Source: AV69 sp963742315
Lineage (GTDB): Bacteria; Verrucomicrobiota; Verrucomicrobiia; Chthoniobacterales; UBA10450
Length of the DNA: 64,000 bases
Reading direction: 5' to 3'
NCBI GenBank assembly: GCA_963742315.1
Contig: CAVULE010000015.1
Location: 186,001-250,000, forward strand
The notes below the pieces were generated by a model. It did not search any database and was not told the origin of the DNA. It worked only from the letters and a program-made list of their open reading frames with translations. This document shows positions 35,594 through 44,429 of the stretch, piece after piece (position 1 is the stretch's first letter; each line of letters opens with the position of its first letter). The translations under genes were made by a program, and so were the position numbers.

Positions 35594-36139
35594 TTAGCGT
35601 CCCCAACGCGGAACGCGTCCGTTCCATTCCTCGTAGGAAGCTCCGGCGCTGATATGAATTCTGTCGTTTCCTACTTCACCGAAGATGTATTCTTGCATAT
35701 AATCACCACCGAACTTGCCACTCGAGTGGCCATACAAAAAACCCACTTCGCCGGTGACATAATCAAAGTTCGGCCGCACATCGAATTGCCGATTGGACGA
35801 ATCCTTGGCCGCTGTTTCCGGAAGGCGCGCTACGGGCGATTCCATCGCAGGTGAAAAAGGGAGGAAACTTTGCGGTGCTGTTCCCACCAAATTAAACGTG
35901 GTCGCTAAAGAAAAAACGTCGCGATTTGAAAACGGAAGCCCGAATACGGGATTGGCCAAGCTGTTGAATAGAGTCGGTTGCAAAAGAACCGAACCATTGT
36001 TCGGCGCGGCCATGCTCCGCAATTGTGCGAGCGTGAATGCGACGCCATGCCCGGAGGGGGAAACGGAGGCTTGTTCGGCCGCCAGCGAGAAACAAAGACC
36101 AAGAAAAACGACGACAGGAAGAAGTCCGCGCTTAGTCAT
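35594..36139 (-). CDS. Secreted protein of unknown function
   Basis: 181 residues from the ATG at 36139, with a signal peptide (LPVVVFLGLCFSLAAE). The mature part contains FTLAQLRSMAAPNNGSVLLQ, then NPVFGLPFSNRDVFSLATT and a C-terminal RPNFDYVTGEVGFLYGHSSG. It ends with IHISAGASYEEWNGRVPRWG, which resembles an outer-membrane or surface module. No family is recognised. It is convergent with tRNA-Lys. Confidence 0.65.
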   Translation of the reverse strand: MTKRGLLPVVVFLGLCFSLAAEQASVSPSGHGVAFTLAQLRSMAAPNNGSVLLQPTLFNSLANPVFGLPFSNRDVFSLATTFNLVGTAPQSFLPFSPAMESPVARLPETAAKDSSNRQFDVRPNFDYVTGEVGFLYGHSSGKFGGDYMQEYIFGEVGNDRIHISAGASYEEWNGRVPRWGR

Positions 36140-36313
36140 AAGATAACTCACAGCCAAAAGACCACGGGCGCCAGTGAAAATTTTGATGTGCGACGTGCTC
36201 CATCAAGGTGAAACCCTGATGGTTGGATAAAGTTTCGGGCCCTGTTTTGCTCATTTTGGACAATTTTCGTTGATTCCATTTGAGATTTGAATTTTAGATT
36301 TGGCGAAGATCCG

Positions 36314-37960
36314 TTAGCCCACATACCGCTGCGCAATCGGCATCCGGCGGCCGACCCCGAATGCGCGGCTCGTTACTTTCAGGCCGGGAGCGGCCTGGGC
36401 GCGTTTGTATTCATTGAGATCGACGCGACGTTGCACCCAGCGCACCGTCTTTTCGTCGAACCCTTGCGCGACGATTTCTGCCACGCTCAGATTGTCTTCG
36501 ACATGCAATCGCAGAATCGCATCCAGCACATCATAAGGCGGAAGGGTGTCCTGGTCTTTCTGGTTCGGACGCAATTCGGCGCTCGGAGGTTTTTCAATGG
36601 TGGACGCCGGAATAATCTCGCCTTTACCCACCCGCGACGCCTCTGAGTTGATAAAACGCGCCAACTCATAAATCATCGTCTTCGGCACATCGCTGATAAC
36701 GGCGAGCCCACCCGCCATGTCGCCGTAAATCGTACAATAACCGACCGCCAATTCGCTTTTGTTGCCGGTTGAGAGAACAAGGTGACCGAATTTGTTTGAG
36801 AGTGCCATCAACGTCATGCCACGCAACCGCGCCTGCATGTTTTCTTCCGTCGCATCCTCGGTTCGGCCGGCAAAAACTTCTTTGAATTGCGCTTTGAAAA
36901 CTGCGAAAGCGTCGGCGATCGGAATTTCCAGACATTGAATCCGGAGATTGTTTGCCAGGGCCAGCGCGTCAAGAACGCTCCCGCGCGAAGAAAATTGACT
37001 GGGCATGGAAACACCGGTGACATTGTTGGGGCCCAGCGCATCCACTGCAATCGCGGCCACGACAGCGGAATCAATTCCACCGCTCAAACCGAGCACGGCA
37101 CTTTTGAAACCGCACTTGGCCAGATAATCGCGCAACCCCAGGCGCAAGGCGGAGTAAAGTTCCTGAACAATATCAGCTGAAGGGATCTCCAGAGTTTGGA
37201 CACTCTCGGAATCGACGATTACGCTGGCCTCCTCGAAAGCTGGGAGCTGGGCGAGTAGTTGACCGCGCGAATTCACCGCGATGGAGTTGCCATCAAAGAC
37301 AAGTTGGTCATTTCCACCGACGGCGTTGCAATAAAAAATCGGGCGCTGATAGGTGCCAGCTAATCCCGAAATCATTTCTCGCCGGACCGCTGGTTTGCGG
37401 AGGCTGAACGGCGACGCGCTCACATTCAAAATCATTTCCGCTTCTTGAGCGACGAGTGCGCGCACTGGATCGACATCGTAAAACGGACGCGGCAAATAAC
37501 GCTCCGTCCAAATATCTTCGCAGATGGTGACACCAATGCGATGTCCGCGGAAATTCAGCGGCGCAATTTCGCGAGCTGGCTCAAAGTAGCGATCCTCATC
37601 AAAGACGTCGTAGGTGGGGAGAAGTGACTTGTGAGTTTTCTGCAACGGCTCTCCTGCTTGAAGCAATGCCGCAGCATTATGAAAAGGTTTACCGCGGCCT
37701 TCGTTGCGATCAACGAAACCGACCAGCAATGCTGGTTTGTTCAGCCTTTTTTGCAGCTGGTCGAGCACGGCCAGGTTTTCCGGAACGAAGCGCGATTTGA
37801 AGACGAGATCCTGTGGTGGATATCCAGTCACCGCCAGTTCTGGGGCAATCACGATATCAGCCCCCGCGCGAGCGAGTTGATCGTAGGCACCGGCGATCTT
37901 CTCGAAATTGCCGCGCAAATCGCCGACGGTCGGATTAATTTGAGCGAAACCAATCTTCAT
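36314..37960 (-). CDS. nadE: Glutamine-dependent NAD(+) synthase
   Basis: 548 residues. It makes NAD from deamido-NAD, ATP and glutamine. The N-terminal nitrilase-type amidase has catalytic Glu41 (PELAVTGY), Lys111 (HKSLLPTY) and Cys147 (TICEDIW). The C-terminal NAD synthase has the ATP-pyrophosphatase P-loop SGGIDS (293-298) and STGNKSELAVGY. Ammonia made in the first domain is used in the second. Length and domain order are usual for this bacterial type. It stands as a single gene after a 52-residue membrane protein. Confidence 0.96.
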   Translation of the reverse strand: MKIGFAQINPTVGDLRGNFEKIAGAYDQLARAGADIVIAPELAVTGYPPQDLVFKSRFVPENLAVLDQLQKRLNKPALLVGFVDRNEGRGKPFHNAAALLQAGEPLQKTHKSLLPTYDVFDEDRYFEPAREIAPLNFRGHRIGVTICEDIWTERYLPRPFYDVDPVRALVAQEAEMILNVSASPFSLRKPAVRREMISGLAGTYQRPIFYCNAVGGNDQLVFDGNSIAVNSRGQLLAQLPAFEEASVIVDSESVQTLEIPSADIVQELYSALRLGLRDYLAKCGFKSAVLGLSGGIDSAVVAAIAVDALGPNNVTGVSMPSQFSSRGSVLDALALANNLRIQCLEIPIADAFAVFKAQFKEVFAGRTEDATEENMQARLRGMTLMALSNKFGHLVLSTGNKSELAVGYCTIYGDMAGGLAVISDVPKTMIYELARFINSEASRVGKGEIIPASTIEKPPSAELRPNQKDQDTLPPYDVLDAILRLHVEDNLSVAEIVAQGFDEKTVRWVQRRVDLNEYKRAQAAPGLKVTSRAFGVGRRMPIAQRYVG

Positions 37961-38007
37961 CCGCGCAATTAAGTTATGCGCGGTGCAGAGAGCGGCAAGA
38001 ATTTCGC

Positions 38008-38166
38008 CTACTTCTTTTCGCTCCCCATGACGGTGCGATGTTCGTAACCGCCATTCAGGGCCTTATCGGCGCCTTCCACGAAAACCTTAGCCCATTGGAT
38101 CAGGCAAGCGGCGGCAAAGCCCGCAACCGCACAGATAATTACTTTTTGGATAAAGGTCGCGTGCAT
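38008..38166 (-). CDS. 52-residue membrane protein
   Basis: Read from the ATG at 38166: MHATFIQKVIICAVAGFAAA followed by CLIQWAKVFVEGADKAL and a tail ending VMGSEKK. One hydrophobic helix with a Cys. GAGGAG lies immediately upstream of the ATG, rather close for a Shine-Dalgarno. No family recognised. It sits between NadE and the CAAX protease on the same strand. Confidence 0.55.
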   Translation of the reverse strand: MHATFIQKVIICAVAGFAAACLIQWAKVFVEGADKALNGGYEHRTVMGSEKK

Positions 38167-38299
38167 CTCCTCTTTAAGAGCACGTGAAGTGCCATGGTTA
38201 AGATTGGAATCGGGCGATGCTGGAAATCGATCCGCCTCGGCGGCTGGGTCTTACGATCGTGATACGGCTCGACACAACGGTGCTAAAGTTCTGCCCTTC

Positions 38300-38977
38300 T
38301 TACCAAAACCCCCATTGGCGGGTCTGCATTATCCACAAACCAAGGAGTAAATTGGTTACGGCATGGGCGAGAACGCACGAAGCCAAACTTTGGGTGCGAT
38401 AGGCAACAACGTTGTAAAGCGCGCCCGTGATAAACGCGGCCGGCCAATCGGGGCGCGAATGACTAAAGGTAAACGCAACAGTCACGACGGCGAAAGAGAG
38501 CCAGTTAAATTTGCCAAATGGAACTCGCTCGAAATGTTCGTCGATAACAAAGCGAAGCAGGAAACCGCGCCAGAAAACTTCTTCCACCAGCGGAACGACG
38601 ACAACAAGACGAAGGAAACGAAAAAGAATCGTCGACCAATAAGTAGCAGGGTTGCTCTCAAGCAGTGTCGGGTCGAAGCCAACAGGACGTGGCGCGAAGT
38701 TAAGGAAATATTGCGGCGCGATCCAGATGCCAAAAACGGCCACCGCGATGAACAAGATAAAAGCGACATTTTTCAGTCGATGAAATTGGTAGCAGCGACG
38801 AAACCAGAGCAGGAGCGCGCCGCACAGGATCGTCTGCGCCGGATAAATCCAGAACTCGGCATGACGCGGGAAAAATATTTGGCCGCGGGCCGTGAGGAAT
38901 TGCCAAAGCGCGAGCAAAGCCAGGAACAAAACCATTGGCAGGACGTGGGCCAGGAGTTGCCGGCGATGAGATTGCAT
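38300..38977 (-). CDS. CAAX prenyl protease-related membrane protein (PEP-CTERM type)
   Basis: 225 residues, about seven hydrophobic helices. The CPBP motifs are present: PLVEEVFWRGFLLRF (two Glu), FTFSHSRPDWPAAFITG (His) and VLAHAVTNLLLGLW (His-Asn). The shape and sequence follow the CAAX-related group that accompanies PEP-CTERM exosortases. No exosortase or PEP-CTERM substrate is visible in this window, so it is an orphan here. Confidence 0.8.
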   Translation of the reverse strand: MQSHRRQLLAHVLPMVLFLALLALWQFLTARGQIFFPRHAEFWIYPAQTILCGALLLWFRRCYQFHRLKNVAFILFIAVAVFGIWIAPQYFLNFAPRPVGFDPTLLESNPATYWSTILFRFLRLVVVVPLVEEVFWRGFLLRFVIDEHFERVPFGKFNWLSFAVVTVAFTFSHSRPDWPAAFITGALYNVVAYRTQSLASCVLAHAVTNLLLGLWIMQTRQWGFW

Positions 38978-39012
38978 TTCGTTTTTCGAAACGGAATTGT
39001 TATTTTCCCACC

Positions 39013-39261
39013 ATGCATGAGGAAAAGGAGATCGGCGCGGAGGCGTTGGCGCGCGCGCTCGAGCTGGAGCTGGCGCAGAAGCGACTGCACTGGCAACGCG
39101 GCCGCGAAAAATATCGAACGCTGCGCGTTCTAAGTTTCGGTTTCCTGTTCATCGTTATTCTCGCGGGGCTAATTGCATTCTTCTTTTTCTTCTCACGCAC
39201 GAACGAAGTGCGCGAACAACGTCCTCAATCTTCACCGGGGACAGAAGAGTCCCCACATTAA
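39013..39261 (+). CDS. Small single-pass membrane protein
   Basis: 82 residues from the ATG at 39013. An N-terminal amphipathic helix (LARALELELAQKRLHWQRGR) leads to a transmembrane segment (VLSFGFLFIVILAGLIAFFF) and a polar tail. It is divergent from the CAAX-protease gene, whose starts are 36 bp apart. A longer upstream frame (38935) overlaps that gene and is not preferred. No family recognised. Confidence 0.65.
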   Translation: MHEEKEIGAEALARALELELAQKRLHWQRGREKYRTLRVLSFGFLFIVILAGLIAFFFFFSRTNEVREQRPQSSPGTEESPH

Positions 39262-39359
39262 GATCGGCTCGCGACCGAGGTAAAGACTCGATCGGCCACT
39301 TGTAGATACGGCGCCGCGTCGCTTTGCCGAATTGACACCGCGCAAGGCGCATCCTGACC

Positions 39360-39474
39360 GGAACACAGACTTCCAAGTCTGTGCGCCCAGCGGAGTTTTA
39401 CTTCGCTGAAGTTTTGGTGGAAAGAACAGCGGAGAAAATCCCTGCTGGTCGCACAGGCCACAGGCCTGTGTTCC
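39360..39474. repeat. Composite palindromic element 1
   Basis: Begins GGAACACAGACTTCCAAGTC and ends AGGCCTGTGTTCC, with internal hairpins (CAGCGGAG/CTTCGCTG). The same GGAACACAG ends recur near 9673-9703, 54023-54125 and 55385-55514. It is REP-like intergenic DNA with no coding potential. Confidence 0.6.
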
Positions 39475-39527
39475 ACTCGCATGCTCTAGCCACGGCTAAC
39501 ATACGCGAATATTATCCGGCAAAAATT

Positions 39528-40382
39528 CTACCGAACTGGATCAGCGGCCGAGTGGCTTCGAACCGTTCGGGAACCACCCTGCCGTTGAATGATGACAAAG
39601 GTGTTGTTGTCCCCATATTGCGCCCACGGCCCGTGAGGGACCTCTTCGAAGTTCACGAAACGCCAGTCGGTGACGTCGGTGTCACCGAGCCCGAGGAAAT
39701 CACGTACCGCGGGTGATACATCGAGGCCGGCGCCTTTGTTTAGGTTTGGTTTGGGCCGCTCGTTGCCAAAAACGTATTGCCAATGATCGGTGCGAAAAGG
39801 ACCGGCATCTTCCCATTGCGCGTAGGCCACGCGATCGCCTTTGCGGATTGCGACCCAGCGGCCTTTGCACGTGCTGACGGCCGGACCCTGATAGGCCTCC
39901 TTGAACCATGGGACGACCTGGGGCGCTTCCGACCGATGACCGGTTGAGGCTTTGTCGTTGTAGGGCAGAGCGCAATAAAAAGGATTCTGTTTCGGTACAA
40001 AATTCGCCGGAATGTAACCAACACGGTGGGCGCGATCCGGGTTGTCGAATCCACCGTAATTCCGAGTCCAATTTTTGTCCCACGAACTCGAACGATTTGG
40101 GACAGGATTGTTCCCGCTCGGTTGCTCACCGATCCAGAAAACGGTCGTCACAATTTCCTTCTTCCACGGATACCTTTCCGCGTGCCGGGGCGGTTCCTCT
40201 CGCGCCGAAACAAATACCGTACCCATTTGCAGCATTGAAAATGAATCCTCCGAATTGCGATCGGATTTCTTGCTCATCTTTTCCTGATCCGGCAAAATTT
40301 TCGCCGGCGCGGAGTGAGTGAAGAAAGAAGTGATCGAGGAAATAATCACCGCGAGCGCATGAGTAAAAGTTCCGGGCTTCAT
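39528..40382 (-). CDS. Secreted double-psi beta-barrel-like protein
   Basis: 284 residues from the ATG at 40382, preceded by AGGAAA at good spacing; signal peptide HALAVIISSITSFFTHSAPA. The C-terminal half looks like a double-psi beta-barrel (WVAIRKGDRVAYAQWEDAGP, then GLDVSPAVRDFLGLGDTDV and WRFVNFEEVPHGPW), the fold found in RlpA-like and endolytic wall proteins. An Asp sits in WEDAGPF as in many DPBB enzymes. The substrate is not known. A start at 40424 would add 14 residues before the signal. Confidence 0.7.
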   Translation of the reverse strand: MKPGTFTHALAVIISSITSFFTHSAPAKILPDQEKMSKKSDRNSEDSFSMLQMGTVFVSAREEPPRHAERYPWKKEIVTTVFWIGEQPSGNNPVPNRSSSWDKNWTRNYGGFDNPDRAHRVGYIPANFVPKQNPFYCALPYNDKASTGHRSEAPQVVPWFKEAYQGPAVSTCKGRWVAIRKGDRVAYAQWEDAGPFRTDHWQYVFGNERPKPNLNKGAGLDVSPAVRDFLGLGDTDVTDWRFVNFEEVPHGPWAQYGDNNTFVIIQRQGGSRTVRSHSAADPVR

Positions 40383-40472
40383 CAGTTTCCTGGGGTTGGT
40401 GGCGAAAAAAGCTTTCTCTCTCATAAGAATCGATCTAACCGCGCGAAATGCGTGCCGCCTCGGACAACCAGG

Positions 40473-40661
40473 CTAACGCCGTGCAACCGTCAACTGCGCC
40501 TTCTCGACGAGCTTTTTCTCCTCCGGCAACAGATTCGCTTTTTCGCCCAAATCAAGAAATTTCGTCGCGCGCGAGAAATCACCAAGAAGCAGAATCAATC
40601 CAAAAACGCTGAGACAAATCTTCAGGAGCGAACGCTCGATCTTCTCATTCAACCCCAGCAC
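40473..40661 (-). CDS. Small protein of unknown function
   Basis: 62 residues. A hydrophobic stretch (KICLSVFGLILLLGDF) near the N-terminus is followed by a helical, Lys/Glu-rich region resembling half a TPR (LDLGEKANLLPEEKKLVEKA). It may be a tail-anchored or soluble helper. Existence is uncertain because no clear ribosome binding site is seen. Confidence 0.4.
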   Translation of the reverse strand: MLGLNEKIERSLLKICLSVFGLILLLGDFSRATKFLDLGEKANLLPEEKKLVEKAQLTVARR

Positions 40662-40736
40662 GATGGGGCTGCCGAAGTCAATCTACAGTAGGAGTAAATC
40701 CGCGCGGCATCATCAATTTGCGCTATCGTCGGGCTC

Positions 40737-41621
40737 ATGACGAAATCGCGATGGATCGTTCTCGTCGCCCTTCTTGCGATCAGCAGAAATTCTGGTGCGC
40801 AAACCCCCACTCCATCTGCTCTTCCGCAAACCGTGCGAGTGGCGTTTTGGAATATTCAATGGTTTCCCGGCCGACACCCCAATGCCTCGGTGGCGTCGGA
40901 ACGGGCGCAAATCGCGTCCGTACATCGAGACATTCGCCGGATCAACGCAGACGTGATCGGAATGGAAGAGGTGCGTGATTTTGACAATGCAACCATTGCC
41001 GTCTCGCCCCTCACCGGCTTCAAGGTTGACGTTGTTTCGGATTTTCCGCCGCGAGAAGGTCAGGATGTCGGGCAGCAGGTCGCAATTGCCAGTCGTATCT
41101 CGCCGCTGAGCGCCTGGTTCGAAACCTGGAACGCAAATGGACCACTCGTGCCACCGCGTGGATTTGCCTTTGCCGCCTACGAAGTCGCGCCGCGCCACGT
41201 CCTGCTGGTCTACGCGATCCATTTGAAGAGTAATCGCGGCGAAATCGCCGAGGACATCGTCATTCGGGAGGAATCGATGCAACAACTGGTCGCACACATC
41301 CACGAGATGAACGAGGCTTACGGAAAACTCGGAAGCGTAAGCTGCGTTGTCGGCGGTGATTTCAACACCGCGCCGGATGATCCACGTTTCGCCGACGAAA
41401 CAACAACGCGGACCTTACGCGACAACGGCTTTCTCTGGTGCTGGGAAAATATTCCTTTCGCTCAGCGCATCAGTTTGCCCGCCGACAAACTTTTCCCGGC
41501 AGCTTGTTTCGATCACATCTTTGTGCGGAACGCCAAAATAAATTCAGCGCGGGTGGTCGAAACCTCCAGGCGATCTAGTGATCACAACGCCATTTTCGCG
41601 GAGCTGCAGCTCGCGCCCTGA
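40737..41621 (+). CDS. Secreted endonuclease/exonuclease/phosphatase-family protein
   Basis: 294 residues with a signal peptide ending near SGAQTP. The EEP fold motifs follow: VAFWNIQWFPG, ADVIGMEEVRDFD (Glu metal ligand), YAIHLKSN, VVGGDFNTAPDD (Asp-Asn) and the final SDHNAIFAEL (Asp-His). Members cleave phosphodiesters of nucleic acids or lipids. Export suggests a periplasmic or extracellular nuclease or sphingomyelinase-like enzyme. Convergent with the GlcD-like gene. Confidence 0.9.
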   Translation: MTKSRWIVLVALLAISRNSGAQTPTPSALPQTVRVAFWNIQWFPGRHPNASVASERAQIASVHRDIRRINADVIGMEEVRDFDNATIAVSPLTGFKVDVVSDFPPREGQDVGQQVAIASRISPLSAWFETWNANGPLVPPRGFAFAAYEVAPRHVLLVYAIHLKSNRGEIAEDIVIREESMQQLVAHIHEMNEAYGKLGSVSCVVGGDFNTAPDDPRFADETTTRTLRDNGFLWCWENIPFAQRISLPADKLFPAACFDHIFVRNAKINSARVVETSRRSSDHNAIFAELQLAP

Positions 41622-41637
41622 TTGTGTCATCCCGAGA

Positions 41638-43011
41638 CTAATCCAGAAATTTCCCTGGGTTGAGAATATTGTTTGGATCGAGAGCGCGCTTGAGGGTTTG
41701 ATGAAGGCCCCGCGCAACTTCGCTGCTGGCTTCCGGCCACCAGCGTTTCTTGGCAAGCCCGATTCCATGTTCGCCGGTAATCACTCCGCCCCATGCCAGC
41801 ACCTGGGCGAACAGTTCATCGAGCACTTCTCGCACTTTTTCGCGTACGGCAGCTTCGCGATTGTAGCGATCCGCCATGAGGTTGACGTGAATATTGCCGT
41901 CTCCGGCGTGACCGAAACAGGCGATCGGAAATCCTGAGCGCTCGGAGAGTGCCTCGGCAAATGCAATTAGATCTACCAGACGGCCGCGCGGAACAACGAT
42001 GTCTTCGTTCAATTTCGTCAGCCCGGTCGCACGCAGTGAATTGCTGAATTGGCGACGGAGCGCCCAAAGCTTCTCGCAGTCTGTTTCATTCGTGGCGATC
42101 TCAAGCGCAGTCGGTTTTCGGCTCTGAATCAGATCGCGCATCTTCTGCATTTCCGCACCTACCGCCTGATCCTGTCCGTCGAGATCGACGAGCAAGTGCG
42201 CGTTACCGGATGGAACGTGTGCGGCCCCCGAATCTTGTCGCGCCGCTTCGAGTGTAAATTTGTCTGCGATCTCGAGCGAAGAGGGCAAAAATCCAGCGGC
42301 AAAAATTTGCTGAACCATTGCCGCTGTCTCGGACATGCTATTGAAGGACGCTGACAGCGTCGCGCGGGCCGGGGGCAGCGGCAGAAGCTTGACCGTAATC
42401 TCGGTGACAATGCCCAGCATTCCTTCCGATCCGACAAACAACCCGATTAGATCGAAGCCGGTCTTATTTTTGTGAACGCGTCCCCCCGTGCGAAGCACCT
42501 CACCGTTCGCCAAAACGACCTCAAGACCAGTAATGTAATTGCGGGTAACGCCGTATTTGAGACAACGTGGGCCGCCGGCATTGGTGGCAACATTTCCGCC
42601 AATTGTGCAATGTTCGAAGCTTGCCGGATCGGGTGGATAAAACAGCTTCTCCTCGCGAGCCGCGCGTTTCAGCTCACCCGTAATCACTCCGGGCTCAACG
42701 ATTGCAATTGCGTCGGCAAAACTGACTTCCTTGATTCGATTCATCCGTACGAGTGAGAGGGCGATCCCCCTCCGAACCGGGACGCAACTGCCGACATAGC
42801 CGTAGCCGGCCCCCCGGGCGGTTACGGGAATTCTATTCTCGCTAGCAAATCGCAGCAGTTTTTTAACCTCATCGCTCGAGCCGGCGAAGACGACGACTTC
42901 TGGTGTTTCGTGAGCAAACCATTTGTCGCCGCTATGGTCGGCCAATGTTTGTGGATCGTCAGCTACGGCATCGTTGCCTAGCAAACGTCGCAGTTCGGAT
43001 GCAATTCCCAT
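41638..43011 (-). CDS. glcD: FAD-linked oxidase, GlcD type
   Basis: 457 residues. PCMH-type FAD-binding domain at the N-terminus with ARGAGYGYVGSCVP and TIGGNVATNAGGPRC, and a C-terminal vanillyl-alcohol-oxidase-like cap with GHAGDGNIHVN and GEHGIGLAKK. This layout matches glycolate oxidase GlcD and D-lactate dehydrogenases. No glcE or glcF genes lie nearby, so the exact substrate (glycolate, lactate, other 2-hydroxy acid) is open; glcD is a family-level name. Confidence 0.9.
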   Translation of the reverse strand: MGIASELRRLLGNDAVADDPQTLADHSGDKWFAHETPEVVVFAGSSDEVKKLLRFASENRIPVTARGAGYGYVGSCVPVRRGIALSLVRMNRIKEVSFADAIAIVEPGVITGELKRAAREEKLFYPPDPASFEHCTIGGNVATNAGGPRCLKYGVTRNYITGLEVVLANGEVLRTGGRVHKNKTGFDLIGLFVGSEGMLGIVTEITVKLLPLPPARATLSASFNSMSETAAMVQQIFAAGFLPSSLEIADKFTLEAARQDSGAAHVPSGNAHLLVDLDGQDQAVGAEMQKMRDLIQSRKPTALEIATNETDCEKLWALRRQFSNSLRATGLTKLNEDIVVPRGRLVDLIAFAEALSERSGFPIACFGHAGDGNIHVNLMADRYNREAAVREKVREVLDELFAQVLAWGGVITGEHGIGLAKKRWWPEASSEVARGLHQTLKRALDPNNILNPGKFLD

Positions 43012-43039
43012 CTCATGGTGAGCTTTGCCGCAGCAGCGC

Positions 43040-43097
43040 TGTAGGGCAAGCGCTCCCGCTTGCCGATCAGATGGCAGGCGGGAGCGCCTGCCCTACA
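43040..43097. repeat. Long intergenic palindrome
   Basis: TGTAGGGCAAGCGCTCCCGC and its near-complement (GGCGGGAGCGCCTGCCCTACA) form arms of about 25 bp around GATCAGAT. It lies between the GlcD and ABM genes and is not coding. Confidence 0.6.
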
Positions 43098-43147
43098 ATC
43101 TCTTCGCCAGAAATGGCAATCCGGTAATGGCGCGAGCATTCGTCCAT

Positions 43148-43414
43148 TCAGGTGCGGAGCGCTTCTGCCTTCGGATAAATCACCGGCTTGCTTTCATCCA
43201 TACCGGCGAACTCCTTCACCGCCTCCATCGAATCGAATCGTAACAAGGTCACAAATCCGCTTTCGTTTCCATCTTCGTGAATGAATAATTCCGGGCCCCT
43301 ATAGGCCTTGATGTTGCGCCGTACGATACCAGGGAAAATTTCGTCACGCAGCATGTCTTCATAAGCCTTTGCGTTTTCCGGCTTGGTCCAGCCATGCCAA
43401 ATACGTGCGATCAT
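43148..43414 (-). CDS. Antibiotic biosynthesis monooxygenase (ABM)-like protein
   Basis: 88 residues beginning MIARIWHGWTKPENAKAYED, with the ABM pattern: a dimeric alpha/beta-barrel strand, FIHEDGNESGFVTLLRFDSM and a final AVKEFAGMDESKPVIYPKAE. Such small proteins act as cofactor-free monooxygenases or as stress proteins. It lies 84 bp downstream of FabI on the same strand. Confidence 0.88.
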   Translation of the reverse strand: MIARIWHGWTKPENAKAYEDMLRDEIFPGIVRRNIKAYRGPELFIHEDGNESGFVTLLRFDSMEAVKEFAGMDESKPVIYPKAEALRT

Positions 43415-43498
43415 ATCATTCTCCTGCTCCTGCTCATACCCGGAAGAAAGAAACCTCGACTACGAGTATGAGCGCGAGCATAAGCATGAAGACAGAAC

Positions 43499-44275
43499 CT
43501 ACATTCCCATAATCTGGTAACCGCCATCGACGTAGATGACTTGTCCGGTAATGCCAGCTGCGCCGTCGCTCGCCAGAAAAACTCCAGTCGCGCCCAATTC
43601 CGCCGGCTCACAGCTTCGCTTCAAAGGCGCCCGTTCCTGGTAATGTTTCAGCATCGACATGAAACCGCTGATGCCACGCGCTGCCAGGGTGTTGACTGGG
43701 CCGGCAGAAATACAATTCACTCGAATTTTTTTCGGGCCAAGGTCGTAGGCAAGATAACGAGTACTGGCTTCGAGGGAAGCTTTGGCTACGCCCATGACGT
43801 TGTAATGCGGCACGACTTTCTCAGCGCCGTAGTAGGTCATCGCGACAATGCTTCCGCCATTCGTCATTAAAGGTGCAGCTTCCCGCGCCAGCGCGACAAG
43901 CGAATAAGCGCTGATGTCGTGGGCGACTCGAAACGCTTCGCGGGTAGTGCTCACGAAATCACCTTCGAGCGCTTCCTTGGGAGCGAATGCGACGGAGTGC
44001 AGAAGTAGATCTAGGCGATCGGTCTGCCCGCGCACTTCTTGGAAAAACCTTGCGATCTCTTCGTCGCTCGAAACGTCACAGGGAAAGAGTGGCGCGTTTT
44101 CGCCGAATTCGCCGACGAGGTCCTCAACGTTTTCTTTTAAGCGTTCGCCTTGATAATTAAAAATTAATCGGGCACCCGCTGCCGCCCACGCCTTCGCAAT
44201 CGCCCAGGCGATGCTGCGCTTGTTTGCCACGCCAAAAACGACACCGACTTTTCCAGCCAAAACCTGTGAGGTCAT
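43499..44275 (-). CDS. fabI: Enoyl-[acyl-carrier-protein] reductase (NADH), FabI type
   Basis: 258 residues. It catalyses the last reduction of each fatty-acid elongation cycle. Typical signs are GVANKRSIAWAIAKAWAAAG (FabI NADH loop), HSVAFAPKEAL, TYYGAEK and the catalytic Tyr158 and Lys165 pair with spacing Y-X6-K (YNVMGVAK). The C-terminus ends with VIYVDGGYQIMGM. FabI is the target of triclosan. Length is normal. Confidence 0.95.
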   Translation of the reverse strand: MTSQVLAGKVGVVFGVANKRSIAWAIAKAWAAAGARLIFNYQGERLKENVEDLVGEFGENAPLFPCDVSSDEEIARFFQEVRGQTDRLDLLLHSVAFAPKEALEGDFVSTTREAFRVAHDISAYSLVALAREAAPLMTNGGSIVAMTYYGAEKVVPHYNVMGVAKASLEASTRYLAYDLGPKKIRVNCISAGPVNTLAARGISGFMSMLKHYQERAPLKRSCEPAELGATGVFLASDGAAGITGQVIYVDGGYQIMGM

Positions 44276-44429
44276 ACGCCGGGCATCATAGCAAGATTTC
44301 CTGTTTCGGGTAGCGCATGCGTCTCGCGTGCTGGTTTTCGGCGTCTCGCCAAAACAATCTTAAGTTCGCGATTGCGTGGACGCGATCGCGAGACGCGCGT
44401 GCACGACCCGATCCGAAGAAATTCTGCGA

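Noticed and set aside
38363..39133. Plus-strand frame over the CAAX protease gene
   Set aside because: Low-complexity Arg/Lys-rich antisense; the minus strand has all family motifs.
43040..43097. CRISPR-like palindrome
   Set aside because: Single long inverted repeat without spaced direct repeats; REP-type instead.
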